Of a DNA stretch of 64,000 nucleotides, positions 1 through 8,244 are shown in pieces. This stretch comes from Streptomyces fagopyri (GTDB lineage Bacteria; Actinomycetota; Actinomycetes; Streptomycetales; Streptomycetaceae), in the NCBI RefSeq assembly GCF_009498275.1, contig NZ_CP045643.1, positions 4,774,001-4,838,000 on the forward strand, read 5' to 3'. Positions within the stretch are counted from its first letter, which is position 1; each line of letters begins with the position of its first letter. The notes under the pieces were generated by a model. It made no database searches. It saw only the letters and a program-made list of their open reading frames with translations, and had not been told where the DNA came from. Position numbers and translations under genes: made by a program.

Positions 1-8
1 ACATGGCC

Positions 9-17
9 TGTGGATAA
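9..17 (-). promoter_or_regulatory. DnaA box upstream of dnaB
   Basis: The minus strand reads TTATCCACA, a perfect DnaA box, about 180 bases before the dnaB start. A single box could bind DnaA weakly. Its place before the replicative helicase gene is suggestive only. Confidence 0.55.
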
Positions 18-199
18 CCAGATTGGCTGACGGTGCCCGCGGGCCTAACGTGGTGCGGCACCCGCTCTCTTCTCCGCCCTCGGAAACCTCGCAAAACCGA
101 CGCGTCGGAACCGGAGTTGGGTCCCTTATTTGTCAGTGCCGTGCCGTAGAAATATTGGGCACGGCTAGGTCCGCCCGGCGGACGGGAGGAGGTGGCTCG

Positions 200-1675
200 G
201 TGAGCATTTCCGAGCCCTTGGACGACCCGTGGGCCGACAGCGGTCCCAGTGATCGTCTGCCCGCTTCCCGTCAGCGCCGTGATTCGGGGCGGGCGCGTGA
301 CGAACAGCACGACCGCGACCGGGACAACGGGCCGTGGGAAGGCGGAGGGTCGTCCTTCGAGCGTGTGCCGCCCCAGGATCTGGACGCCGAACAGTCCGTC
401 CTCGGTGGCATGCTCCTGTCCAAGGACGCGATCGCCGATGTCGTCGAGGTCATCAAGGGCCACGACTTCTACCGGCCCGCACACGAGACGATCTACACCG
501 CGATCCTCGACCTGTACGCCAAGGGCGAGCCGGCCGACCCGATCACCGTCGCGGCCGAGCTGACCAAGCGGGGTGAGATCACCAAGGTCGGTGGCGCGTC
601 CTACCTTCACACCCTCGTCCAGACGGTCCCTACCGCGGCCAACGCCGAGTACTACGCGGAGATCGTCCACGAGCGCGCGGTGCTCCGCCGCCTGGTCGAG
701 GCCGGCACCCGCATCACCCAGATGGGATACGCGGCCGACGGCGACGTCGACGAGATCGTCAACAGTGCCCAGGCCGAGATCTACGCCGTCACCGAGCAGC
801 GCACCACCGAGGACTATCTGCCGCTCGGCGACATCATGGAGGGCGCCCTCGACGAGATCGAGGCGATCGGTTCGCGGTCGGGGGAGATGACCGGTGTGCC
901 GACCGGCTTCACCGACCTCGACTCGCTCACCAACGGACTGCATCCAGGTCAGATGATCATCATCGCGGCCCGTCCCGCCATGGGTAAGTCGACGCTCGCG
1001 CTGGACTTCGCCCGGACCTGCTCCATCAAGCACAACATGCCCAGCGTGATCTTCTCCCTGGAAATGGGGCGCAACGAGATCGCGATGCGTCTGCTGTCTG
1101 CCGAGGCACGCGTGGCACTGCACCACATGCGGTCCGGCACGATGACCGACGAGGACTGGACCCGGCTCGCGCGCCGGATGCCGGATGTCTCCGCCGCACC
1201 GCTCTACATCGATGACTCCCCGAACCTGTCGATGATGGAGATCCGCGCCAAGTGCCGCCGTCTCAAGCAGCGCAGTGACCTGAAACTCGTCGTGATCGAC
1301 TATCTGCAGCTGATGCAGTCGGGCGGCAAGCGTTCCGAGAGCCGGCAGCAGGAGGTCTCCGACATGTCGCGAAACCTGAAGCTGCTGGCCAAGGAGCTGG
1401 AGCTGCCCGTGATCGCGCTGTCCCAGCTCAACCGTGGCCCCGAGCAGCGTACGGACAAGAAGCCCATGGTCTCCGACCTGCGTGAGTCCGGCTCGATCGA
1501 GCAGGACGCGGACATGGTGATCCTGCTGCACCGCGAGGACGCGTACGAGAAGGAGTCGCCGAGGGCGGGCGAGGCGGACATCATCGTCGGCAAGCACCGT
1601 AACGGCCCGACGGCCACGATCACGGTGGCCTTCCAGGGCCACTACTCCCGCTTCGTGGACATGGCGCAGACCTGA
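200..1675 (+). CDS. dnaB: Replicative DNA helicase DnaB
   Basis: This is the hexameric ATP-dependent helicase that unwinds DNA 5'-3' at the replication fork, loaded at oriC by DnaA. The 491-residue product has an N-terminal DnaB domain (from about residue 55, starting PPQDLDAEQSVLGGML) and a C-terminal RecA-like ATPase with Walker A ARPAMGKST near residue 257, a Walker B segment (VVIDYLQLM) and an arginine-finger region near the end (GKHRNGPT). The open frame runs further upstream, but the GTG at 200 follows a strong GGGAGGAGG ribosome site and gives the usual length. The N-terminal 50 residues are polar and probably disordered. No intein is present. The identification is secure. Confidence 0.97.
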   Translation: MSISEPLDDPWADSGPSDRLPASRQRRDSGRARDEQHDRDRDNGPWEGGGSSFERVPPQDLDAEQSVLGGMLLSKDAIADVVEVIKGHDFYRPAHETIYTAILDLYAKGEPADPITVAAELTKRGEITKVGGASYLHTLVQTVPTAANAEYYAEIVHERAVLRRLVEAGTRITQMGYAADGDVDEIVNSAQAEIYAVTEQRTTEDYLPLGDIMEGALDEIEAIGSRSGEMTGVPTGFTDLDSLTNGLHPGQMIIIAARPAMGKSTLALDFARTCSIKHNMPSVIFSLEMGRNEIAMRLLSAEARVALHHMRSGTMTDEDWTRLARRMPDVSAAPLYIDDSPNLSMMEIRAKCRRLKQRSDLKLVVIDYLQLMQSGGKRSESRQQEVSDMSRNLKLLAKELELPVIALSQLNRGPEQRTDKKPMVSDLRESGSIEQDADMVILLHREDAYEKESPRAGEADIIVGKHRNGPTATITVAFQGHYSRFVDMAQT

Positions 1676-1764
1676 TCCGGTGCCCAGGGCGGTGTGGGAG
1701 CGCATCCGCCGGTGTCCGGGGAAATGAACTCGACGAGTGGCGCCGGTCCGGGTGGACTGGGGGT

Positions 1765-3150
1765 ATGACAACACCTCAGGAAGAGCTGCTTCCCGCCACG
1801 CGCCGGGCTCTGTCGCACCGTATCGCCGTCGCTCAGGCCGACGGGCGGGCTCCGTCGCTGGTCGCCGCGGTGGTCCGGGGTGGACAGACGGTGTGGCACG
1901 GATCGCGGACCTCGGTGGACGGGCACGGGCCGGACGAGAACGTGCAGTACCGGATCGGCTCGATCACCAAGACGTTCACCGCCGTGTTGGTGCTACGGCT
2001 GCGGGACGAAGGACTGCTGGATCTGGGCGACCCGCTGGAGAAGCATCTGCCGGGAACGGGCGCGGGGGAGGCGACCATCGCCGAACTTCTCGCGCACACC
2101 GCCGGTCTGGCGGCCGAGACACCCGGCCCGTGGTGGGAACGTACCCCTGGATCCCTTCGGCCCGAGCTGACCGACGTCCTCGGCGAGCAGCCGTTCCTGC
2201 ATCCGGCCGGGCGGCTTCATCACTACTCGAATCCGGGCTACACCCTTCTCGGTGCTCTGGTCGAGGAAGTGCGCGGCGCTCCCTGGGAGGAGGTCCTGCA
2301 CCGCGAGGTGCTCGAACCCCTGGGCCTGCACCGCACGAGTGGGCTGCCGCAGTCACCTCACGCGGGTGGCTGGGCCGTGCATCCGTGGGCGGACGTCATG
2401 ATGCCGGAGCCAGCAGAGGATCTCGGCCGGATGGCCCCCGCCGGACAACTGTGGTCCACCACGGGCGATCTGGCGCGCTTCGCGGCCTTCCTGGCCGAAG
2501 GTGACGACCGGGTGCTCAGCGCGGAGTCCCTCCGGGAGATGCAGACGCCCGCGGCTCCTCCGGAAGCCGAAGGGCTGGCACCGGGGGACGCCTACGGCCT
2601 GGGACTCCAGGTGCTGCACCGGTCGGGCCGGATTCTCGCTGGCCATTCGGGATCGCTGCCCGGCTTCATGGCGGCCCTCCTCATCGGCGTACGGGACGAC
2701 GTGTCGGCGGTGGTCCTGACCAACTGCACCTCCGGCCCGCGTCCGCTGACGTTGGCCGCCGATCTCGTACACATCGTCGCCGAGGCCGAGCCGAGGATCC
2801 CCGAAGCCTGGCGTCCCGCCTCCGAGATCGAGCCCTCCGTACTGGAGTTGGCGGGCCCCTGGTACTGGGGAACTCAGGGGTACGCGCTGCGCCTCACCGC
2901 TGACGGCATGGTCGAGCTGGGCCCGTTGGCGGGTGTCGGCCGCAGTTCACGCTTCAGGCCGAACGACGACGGGACCTGGACAGGGCTCGACGGCTACTAC
3001 ACGGGGGAGCCGCTGCGGGCGGTACGGCGCCCGGACGGGTCGTTGAGCCACCTGGACCTCGGGTCGTTCGTTTTCACGCGTCAGCCGTACGACCAGAGCG
3101 CTCCTGTGCCCGGTGGGGTGGACCCCGAGGGGTGGCGCGGCATTTCGTAG
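1765..3150 (+). CDS. Serine hydrolase, class C beta-lactamase / DD-peptidase fold
   Basis: This 461-residue protein belongs to the beta-lactamase-related serine hydrolases (Pfam Beta-lactamase family). The catalytic set is complete: S66-x-x-K69 within GSITKTF, Y154-S-N156, and an HSG motif at 294-296. A C-terminal beta-rich extension follows the catalytic domain (about residue 355 on). No convincing signal peptide is visible, so it is probably cytoplasmic. That argues for an esterase or peptidase rather than a secreted beta-lactamase. It is a single gene between dnaB and a convergent acetyltransferase. The substrate cannot be told from sequence. Confidence 0.88.
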   Translation: MTTPQEELLPATRRALSHRIAVAQADGRAPSLVAAVVRGGQTVWHGSRTSVDGHGPDENVQYRIGSITKTFTAVLVLRLRDEGLLDLGDPLEKHLPGTGAGEATIAELLAHTAGLAAETPGPWWERTPGSLRPELTDVLGEQPFLHPAGRLHHYSNPGYTLLGALVEEVRGAPWEEVLHREVLEPLGLHRTSGLPQSPHAGGWAVHPWADVMMPEPAEDLGRMAPAGQLWSTTGDLARFAAFLAEGDDRVLSAESLREMQTPAAPPEAEGLAPGDAYGLGLQVLHRSGRILAGHSGSLPGFMAALLIGVRDDVSAVVLTNCTSGPRPLTLAADLVHIVAEAEPRIPEAWRPASEIEPSVLELAGPWYWGTQGYALRLTADGMVELGPLAGVGRSSRFRPNDDGTWTGLDGYYTGEPLRAVRRPDGSLSHLDLGSFVFTRQPYDQSAPVPGGVDPEGWRGIS

Positions 3151-3168
3151 GCGGCCGATACGTTGAAG

Positions 3169-3198
3169 GGCGTCCTGTTTCACGTGAAACAGGACGCC
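3169..3198. promoter_or_regulatory. parS site within a perfect 30-bp palindrome (also possible terminator)
   Basis: The core GTTTCACGTGAAAC lies at 3177-3190 and matches the Streptomyces parS consensus bound by ParB. The flanks extend the symmetry to a perfect 30-bp palindrome. It lies between two convergent genes (hydrolase stop 3150, acetyltransferase stop 3241). As RNA it would form a long hairpin and could also terminate transcription from both sides. Confidence 0.9.
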
Positions 3199-3240
3199 TT
3201 GGCGTAGGTGAGACCGCCGGGCTGTTTCGGTGGGGTGCGT

Positions 3241-3693
3241 TCAGAGCGCCAGTTTGAAACCCACGTGCGAGGCGGTGAAGCCGAGCCGCTCGTAGAACCG
3301 GTGCGCGTCGGTGCGACTGGCGTCTGAGGTCAGCTCGACCAACCGGCACTCCTGACGCCGGGATTCATCGACCGCCCACCCGATGATCCGGCTGCCGAGG
3401 CCACTTCCGCGCTCGTCGGCACGCACCCGCACTCCTTCGATGAGCGCGCGGGTCGACCCCCTGCGGGACAGTCCGGGAATGACGGTGAGTTGCAGGGTGC
3501 CGACGACCTGTCCCGCGCGAACGGCGACGACCAGATGCTGGTTCGGGTCCCCGCTGAGCCGTTCGAGCGCGGCCAGATAGGGGGCCAGATCGTCAGGCGA
3601 CTCCCGCTGCGCCCCGAGCGCGTCGTCGGCGAGCATCGCGACGATGGCGGGAACGTCATCCGCGGCGGCCGGCCGGATCTCAAGATCTCCCAT
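3241..3693 (-). CDS. GNAT family N-acetyltransferase
   Basis: This 150-residue protein has the compact single-domain GNAT fold. The acetyl-CoA pyrophosphate loop is VRADERGSGLGSRII (about residues 90-105). The usual motif B ending follows (YERLGFTASHVGFKL). It transfers an acetyl group from acetyl-CoA to an unidentified small amine or protein. The start ATG at 3693 is taken because the domain begins at once (DLEIRPAAADD). It is convergent with the serine hydrolase and lies next to a MarR gene on the same strand, with only 9 bases between them, so the two are probably co-transcribed. Confidence 0.9.
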   Translation of the reverse strand: MGDLEIRPAAADDVPAIVAMLADDALGAQRESPDDLAPYLAALERLSGDPNQHLVVAVRAGQVVGTLQLTVIPGLSRRGSTRALIEGVRVRADERGSGLGSRIIGWAVDESRRQECRLVELTSDASRTDAHRFYERLGFTASHVGFKLAL

Positions 3694-3702
3694 GGGCGCA
3701 GC

Positions 3703-4194
3703 CTATACAGGGGTAGAAAGCCGTCCGTGCTGGGTCTGTGCGGGCACGCTCACCGACTCCACGACACGGACCAGCGGTGCCAGCGCGGGGTTCTCGGCCG
3801 CTTCGTCGAGCGCCTCGCGCAGGGCGGCGTCATTGGTGGGGCGCGCCTCGTCGAGCAGTTGGAGCCCCGCCTCGCTGACGTTCGTGTAGATGCCGCGGCG
3901 GTCGGTCGGGCAGAGGTAGCGGGACAGCAGACCGCGGTCCTCGAGCCGGGTGACGAGCCGGGTGGTGGCGCTCTGGCTGAGCACGACCGCGTCCGCGACC
4001 TGCTTCATCTGCAGATGGCCGCCCTCGCCGTCGTGCTGCCGGCTGAGCACGTCGAGCAAGGAGTACTCCCGCACGCTCAGGTCGTGCCCGGCCTGTAGGG
4101 CGCGCTCGATGTGGGCCTCGATCCTCCCGTGCAGCAGGGAGAGGGCGCACCACCCTTGTGCGAGGGCGGTGAGTGCGGGGTCCGTGGCTGTCAT
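3703..4194 (-). CDS. MarR family transcriptional regulator
   Basis: This 163-residue protein has a winged helix with the MarR signature: YSLLDVLSRQ, then QMKQVADAVVLSQSATTRLVTRLEDRGLLSR as the recognition region, then a wing rich in D and R (CPTDRRGIYTNVSEAG). The ATG at 4194 is chosen because GGAGGAA lies 8 bases upstream; the open frame extends 23 codons further without a good ribosome site. It is divergent from an MFS exporter at 4337 and probably represses that gene, relieved by a small-molecule ligand. This divergent arrangement is typical of MarR-controlled efflux pumps. Confidence 0.92.
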   Translation of the reverse strand: MTATDPALTALAQGWCALSLLHGRIEAHIERALQAGHDLSVREYSLLDVLSRQHDGEGGHLQMKQVADAVVLSQSATTRLVTRLEDRGLLSRYLCPTDRRGIYTNVSEAGLQLLDEARPTNDAALREALDEAAENPALAPLVRVVESVSVPAQTQHGRLSTPV

Positions 4195-4257
4195 GGCGTG
4201 TTCCTCCGTCCCGGAGCGGCTGACACCAGGGTAGGGCACGGGCGCAATAGTCCGCTC

Positions 4258-4280
4258 TTGCATTTAACCCGCGTCTGCAA
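4258..4280. promoter_or_regulatory. Candidate MarR operator in the divergent promoter region
   Basis: TTGCA and TGCAA arms form an inverted repeat, with a further TGCAA at 4308-4312. All lie in the 142-base gap between the MarR start (4194) and the MFS start (4337). Regulators of this family usually bind such arms in the shared promoter. No footprint is implied. Confidence 0.5.
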
Positions 4281-4336
4281 CTATTGTGAACGCACGCAAA
4301 GCGCTCCTGCAATCTTTTGGGAAGGTGTACCCCACC

Positions 4337-5545
4337 ATGCCTCTCGCGCTTCTGGCCCTCGCGATCGGGGCCTTCGGAATCGGAACCACCGAGTTTGTGA
4401 TCATGGGTGTGCTGCCTGAGGTCGCCGGCGATTTCGGTGTCTCCATCCCCACCGCCGGGCTCCTGGTGACCGGCTACGCGCTCGGCGTCGTGATCGGCGC
4501 CCCGATCATGACCGCGCTCGGCACCAAGGTGTCCCGCAAGCGGATGCTGATGGTGCTGATGGGACTCTTCGTCCTCGGTAACCTGCTCTCCGCCGTGGCG
4601 CCGGTCTTCGGACTGATGCTGCTGGGCCGGGTCGTGGCCTCTCTCGCCCACGGCGCGTTCTTCGGCATCGGATCGGTCGTCGCGGCCGAGCTGGTCGCGC
4701 CGGAGAAGAAGGCCGGGGCGATCGCCATGATGTTCAGCGGGCTCACCATCGCCAATGTCGTGGGTGTCCCCCTGGGCACGCTGGTCGGCCAGTCCGCGGG
4801 CTGGCGCGTCACCTTCGCGGGTGTGGCCGCGCTCGGTGTGATCGGCCTGCTGGGCGTCGCGAAACTGGTCCCCGAGATGCCGAAGCCCGAAGGCGTCCAT
4901 CTCCGCCATGAACTGGCCGCCTTCAAGAACGTCCAGGTCCTGCTGGCCATGGCGATGACCGTGCTCGGCTTCGGCGGTGTCTTCGCGGCCATCACCTACA
5001 TCGCGCCGATGATGACCCACGTGACCGGTTTCGCCGACAGTTCCGTCACCTGGCTGCTGGTGCTCTTCGGCCTCGGCATGGTCGGCGGGAACCTCATCGG
5101 CGGCAGGTTCGCCGACCGGGCGCTGATGCCGATGCTCTACACGTCACTGGGGGGCCTCGCTGTCGTGCTCGCGCTGTTCACGGTGACGGCGCACAACAAG
5201 ATCCTCGCGGCGATCACGATCGCCCTGGTCGGCGCCCTCGGGTTCGCGACCGTGCCACCGCTCCAGAAGCGTGTCCTCGACCAGGCGCACGGTGCCCCCA
5301 CCCTGGCCTCGGCCGTGAACATCGGAGCCTTCAACCTCGGGAACGCCCTTTCCGCCTGGCTCGGCGGCATCGTCATCGCCGGGGGGCTGGGCTACACCGC
5401 CCCCAACTGGGTCGGCGCCGTGCTGGCCGCGGGTGCCCTCGTCCTCGCGATGGTCTCGTCCGCTCTGGAGCGCCGGGCGGGTGTCCCCGGGGCCGTCCTC
5501 ACCGAAGGCGCGTCCGCCGAGCGGCGGACCGCTGTCCACCCCTGA
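4337..5545 (+). CDS. MFS transporter, AraJ / chloramphenicol-resistance type
   Basis: This 402-residue integral membrane protein has 12 predicted hydrophobic segments. The start MPLALLALAIGAFGIGTTEF is typical of the sugar/chloramphenicol efflux MFS group. Motif A-like GTKVSRKRML lies between segments 2 and 3. It probably exports a drug or metabolite by proton antiport. The ATG at 4337 has a GGGAAGGTG ribosome site, and the first membrane segment starts at once. It is divergent from the MarR regulator and followed 112 bases later by a GlcG/HbpS-like gene on the same strand. Confidence 0.93.
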   Translation: MPLALLALAIGAFGIGTTEFVIMGVLPEVAGDFGVSIPTAGLLVTGYALGVVIGAPIMTALGTKVSRKRMLMVLMGLFVLGNLLSAVAPVFGLMLLGRVVASLAHGAFFGIGSVVAAELVAPEKKAGAIAMMFSGLTIANVVGVPLGTLVGQSAGWRVTFAGVAALGVIGLLGVAKLVPEMPKPEGVHLRHELAAFKNVQVLLAMAMTVLGFGGVFAAITYIAPMMTHVTGFADSSVTWLLVLFGLGMVGGNLIGGRFADRALMPMLYTSLGGLAVVLALFTVTAHNKILAAITIALVGALGFATVPPLQKRVLDQAHGAPTLASAVNIGAFNLGNALSAWLGGIVIAGGLGYTAPNWVGAVLAAGALVLAMVSSALERRAGVPGAVLTEGASAERRTAVHP

Positions 5546-5657
5546 GCCCATCGGCTCGCCCACTCACCGGTCCGACCGACGGACGGTCACCTGTGACGAC
5601 CAGTCCGGTCCCCCGGCCGGCCCTGGCCGAGTACAGCCCACAAGGAGAAAGCCCCTC

Positions 5658-6083
5658 ATGAGCACCACTGCCACCGCTGTCGCCCCACTGACCATCCAGG
5701 ACGCCGAGGTTCTCCTCTCCGCGGCCCACCGGGCCGCCGAGGCCGCCGGAGTCACGGTCAGCGTCACCGTCCTCGACGCGGGCGGTCATCTGCTCGCCTT
5801 CCGGCGCGACGACCGGGCCGTCCTGATCTCCGGCGAGACCAGCACCCGCAAGGCCTACACGGCCCTCCAGCTGAACTCCGCCACCGCCGATCTCGTTGAC
5901 GCGGTCCAGCCCGGCGGCCTCTTTCACACGCTGCCCACCGCACTCGACCGCCCGCTGCTGTTCATAGCGGGCGGTGTCCCGGTCCACCGCGACGGCCGTC
6001 TGATCGGCGCCGTCGGTGTCGGCGGCGGGGCGCCCGAGCAGGACCACGGCTTCGCCGCGGCCGCCGTGGACGCTCTCGTCTGA
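5658..6083 (+). CDS. GlcG/HbpS family haem-binding-like protein
   Basis: The 141-residue product belongs to the GlcG/HbpS family (Pfam Haem_degrading). Visible marks are LTIQDAEVLLSAAHRAAEAAG, VTVLDAGGHLLAFRRDD and the C-terminal GAVGVGGGAPEQDHGFA. Characterised members bind haem or corrinoids as octamers, but many have no proven role. It lacks a secretion signal, unlike HbpS of S. reticuli, so it probably acts in the cytoplasm. The ATG at 5658 has an AAGGAGAAA ribosome site. It may be co-transcribed with the upstream MFS gene and therefore be part of the MarR regulon. Confidence 0.85.
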   Translation: MSTTATAVAPLTIQDAEVLLSAAHRAAEAAGVTVSVTVLDAGGHLLAFRRDDRAVLISGETSTRKAYTALQLNSATADLVDAVQPGGLFHTLPTALDRPLLFIAGGVPVHRDGRLIGAVGVGGGAPEQDHGFAAAAVDALV

Positions 6084-6096
6084 TCGACTCCACCCA

Positions 6097-6130
6097 AGTG
6101 CCGTCCCCAGCAGTTGCCGGGGACGGCACT
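6097..6130 (+). terminator. Terminator hairpin after the GlcG-like gene
   Basis: A perfect 12-bp stem (AGTGCCGTCCCC with GGGGACGGCACT) encloses a 10-base loop and is followed by TTCGCG. It sits between convergent genes and could stop transcription in both directions. Confidence 0.8.
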
Positions 6131-6167
6131 TTCGCGCGGGGAAAGCCTCACCGCGTCCGGCGGCTCT

Positions 6168-7106
6168 TCAGCCCGCCGCCACCGACAGCGGAGCGAAGCG
6201 CCGCGTCCAGTCGCCGGGCACCTCCGAGATCCCGTACGTCATCACGTCATTGAAGCCGACGGATTCCAGACCGCACTCCTTCACCCAGGACAGCAGTTCT
6301 TGGTGCCGTACGTCGATGTCCGTACGCAGCCGGCGGTCGGTACAGGCGGCCAGCGAGGTGACGAGTGCCTTCGCGGTCTCCGTGTCGCGGGCGATCAGGG
6401 GACCCACGACATGGGTGTCCATGTTCGGCCAGGCGGCCGCGTATCCGGTGATCCGACCGTTCTCCTCGACGACGCGCAGCTGGTCGGAGAAAGCGGGAAG
6501 ACGCGTGACCATATGGGTGCGGTCGAGGCCGAAGACCTCTGTGTCGAGCCGGATGATCCCGGCGAGATCCTCGGCGCCGGCCGGCCGGGTGGCGACCTGC
6601 GGTTCCGGCCCGCGGAGGACGAAGTGCCCTCGGACCATCTCGGCGCGGCCCGTGACCTTGAAGCCGAGCTCCTCGTAGAGCGGTCGTCCATACGGGGTCG
6701 CGTGCAGGGTCAGCGGAGTGAGACCCATCTCCGCCACCACATGCCGCATCAGCCGTCGACCGATGCCCTGACGGGCATACCGCTTCGCCACCAGCACCAT
6801 TCCGATCGCTCCCAGATCGGGCCGCCCCGGTGTTCCGTACTCGGTGACGACGCACGCGGTGACGAGGCCACCGTCCGGGGCATCGATGCCGTATCCCTTG
6901 CCCGCCGTCAGAAGCAGACCCCATTTGTGTTCTTCGCGGGGCCACCCCCGGTCCTCGGACAAGTCGGCGCAGTCGGTGAGATCGCGGAGCGTCAGGCGAC
7001 GGATGGGCAGAGCAGGGAGAGAAGGTGTCGACACGCAGGTCAGGCTGTCCGACACATACCCCCGACGTCCACTTGTTTGCCCGCGGACGCATGCTCTTTT
7101 GGCCAT
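6168..7106 (-). CDS. GNAT acetyltransferase with second C-terminal GNAT-like domain
   Basis: The 312-residue protein has an N-terminal GNAT domain with the acetyl-CoA loop RYARQGIGRRLMRHVV and a C-terminal half resembling the Acetyltransf_18 type (GITGYAAAW-like segment, ending near GFNDVMTYG). The donor is acetyl-CoA and the acceptor is unknown. The ATG at 7106 is supported by AGGAGG 5 bases upstream. It adds about 25 residues before the fold begins (LPALPIRRLTLRDL), so an in-frame GTG at 7034 is an alternative. A parS site lies just upstream, between this gene and a divergent HAD gene. Confidence 0.87.
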   Translation of the reverse strand: MAKRACVRGQTSGRRGYVSDSLTCVSTPSLPALPIRRLTLRDLTDCADLSEDRGWPREEHKWGLLLTAGKGYGIDAPDGGLVTACVVTEYGTPGRPDLGAIGMVLVAKRYARQGIGRRLMRHVVAEMGLTPLTLHATPYGRPLYEELGFKVTGRAEMVRGHFVLRGPEPQVATRPAGAEDLAGIIRLDTEVFGLDRTHMVTRLPAFSDQLRVVEENGRITGYAAAWPNMDTHVVGPLIARDTETAKALVTSLAACTDRRLRTDIDVRHQELLSWVKECGLESVGFNDVMTYGISEVPGDWTRRFAPLSVAAG

Positions 7107-7140
7107 GACGGCCTCCTGGACAGAGCGGACGCGTACTCAA

Positions 7141-7154
7141 GTTTCACGTGAAAC
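7141..7154. promoter_or_regulatory. parS site
   Basis: GTTTCACGTGAAAC is a perfect match to the Streptomyces parS consensus. It lies in the 83-base divergent region between the acetyltransferase (start 7106) and the HAD gene (start 7190). ParB bound here would cover both promoters. Confidence 0.93.
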
Positions 7155-7189
7155 AGCGAAGACCGCTCCTACCGCTAGCCTCGGCGTGT

Positions 7190-7822
7190 ATGGCACACCT
7201 TCATCTCTTCGACCTCGACGGAACGCTGCTGTACGGGAGTTCCGCGTCCCTGGAGATCTCGCGACAGATCGGCCTGGAGGCCGAGACGATCGCGATCGAG
7301 GAAGCAATCTCGACAGGACGCATCGGTCCGCCGGAATACGCCACGCAGGTACACGCCTTGTGGACGCAACTCACGGACGCGCATGTCGCCGAGGCCTTCG
7401 AGCAAGCGCCCTGGCTGTCCGGCATCGAAGAGGTGTGGGCCGAGATCAGAGGAAACGGCGACTACTGTGCCGTCGTCTCGCTCTCGCCCTCCTTCTTCGT
7501 CGAGCGGCTGACGAGGTGGGGAGCGCATGCGGCATACGGCTCGCGCTTCCCGGCCCTGCCCTTCACCGAGCCCGTCGATCTCGGCGGCATTCTCAGCGCC
7601 GCGGCGAAGGTGCAGATCGCGAACCGTCTCTGTGAAGAGTTCGGGGTGAGGCCGGCCGACTGCGTCGCCTACGGCGACTCGTTCTCGGACAAGGATCTGT
7701 TCGAGGCGGTGCCGGTGTCCGTCGCCGTCAACGCGCACCCGCAACTGGCCGGTATCGCCACGCACTCCTACATGGGGCGGAGCCTGTGGGATGCCTATGC
7801 ATTGGTCCGACAGGCCCTGTAA
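7190..7822 (+). CDS. HAD superfamily hydrolase (HAD-IB, phosphoserine phosphatase-like)
   Basis: The 210-residue protein starts with motif I LFDLDGTLL (nucleophile Asp and acid Asp, residues 6 and 8), has motif II in VVSLSPSFF, and motif III/IV in AYGDSFSDKDLFEAV. It hydrolyses a phosphate monoester of unknown identity. The alpha-helical cap follows motif I, as in class IB. The ATG at 7190 lies only a few bases from a TAGCCT-like -10 element, so the message may be leaderless. The open frame extends upstream into the parS palindrome, but that extension is not conserved-looking. No partner gene is evident. Confidence 0.88.
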   Translation: MAHLHLFDLDGTLLYGSSASLEISRQIGLEAETIAIEEAISTGRIGPPEYATQVHALWTQLTDAHVAEAFEQAPWLSGIEEVWAEIRGNGDYCAVVSLSPSFFVERLTRWGAHAAYGSRFPALPFTEPVDLGGILSAAAKVQIANRLCEEFGVRPADCVAYGDSFSDKDLFEAVPVSVAVNAHPQLAGIATHSYMGRSLWDAYALVRQAL

Positions 7823-8244
7823 TCAGAACAATTGATGAGCTGTCCCTCGTTCGATCTCTTCGAAGCAAGAGCCGACTTGTCTGTGGGGCGACTGCCGGTA
7901 TGGTCGACTCCGGTTCGCGTCGCCGGGATGTGCGGGCATGGCGTGGGGCGTCGGGCGTGAGCGCAGGCCAATGCAGCCTAACGGGGCGGAGAGATCGAGA
8001 CCCGAATTTTCCGTTATGCGGACGGGCGTTGACGCGGAGTGGGATGCTGCGGTGAGGGTGATGCGGTCATTGTCACATTCTCGCCTTACTTGTCCGTGCC
8101 GTGCGGAAACCTGGGTTGAATGTGGCCGCATTGGTCAGAGGACTGAACGGGGCAGGAGAGCCAGCCGTCTACGGGGGAAAGCAGGCATCTTCCGAACGCG
8201 GAAGTGCATGGACCGACCGAAAGATGTTCGAGGCGAGGCACAGT
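7823..8244. other. 422-bp intergenic region, no gene recognised
   Basis: The stretch precedes the flavohaemoprotein gene. It has an AT-richer segment (8040-8100) with TTGTCA and TTGACG hexamers that could be parts of promoters, but no convincing -35/-10 pair. The frame of the downstream gene is open from 8101. I see no RNA fold or repeat of note. Confidence 0.4.

Noticed and set aside
4284..4300. Rex site upstream of the MFS gene
   Set aside because: TTGTGAACGC is only a half-site with no matching TTCACAA arm.
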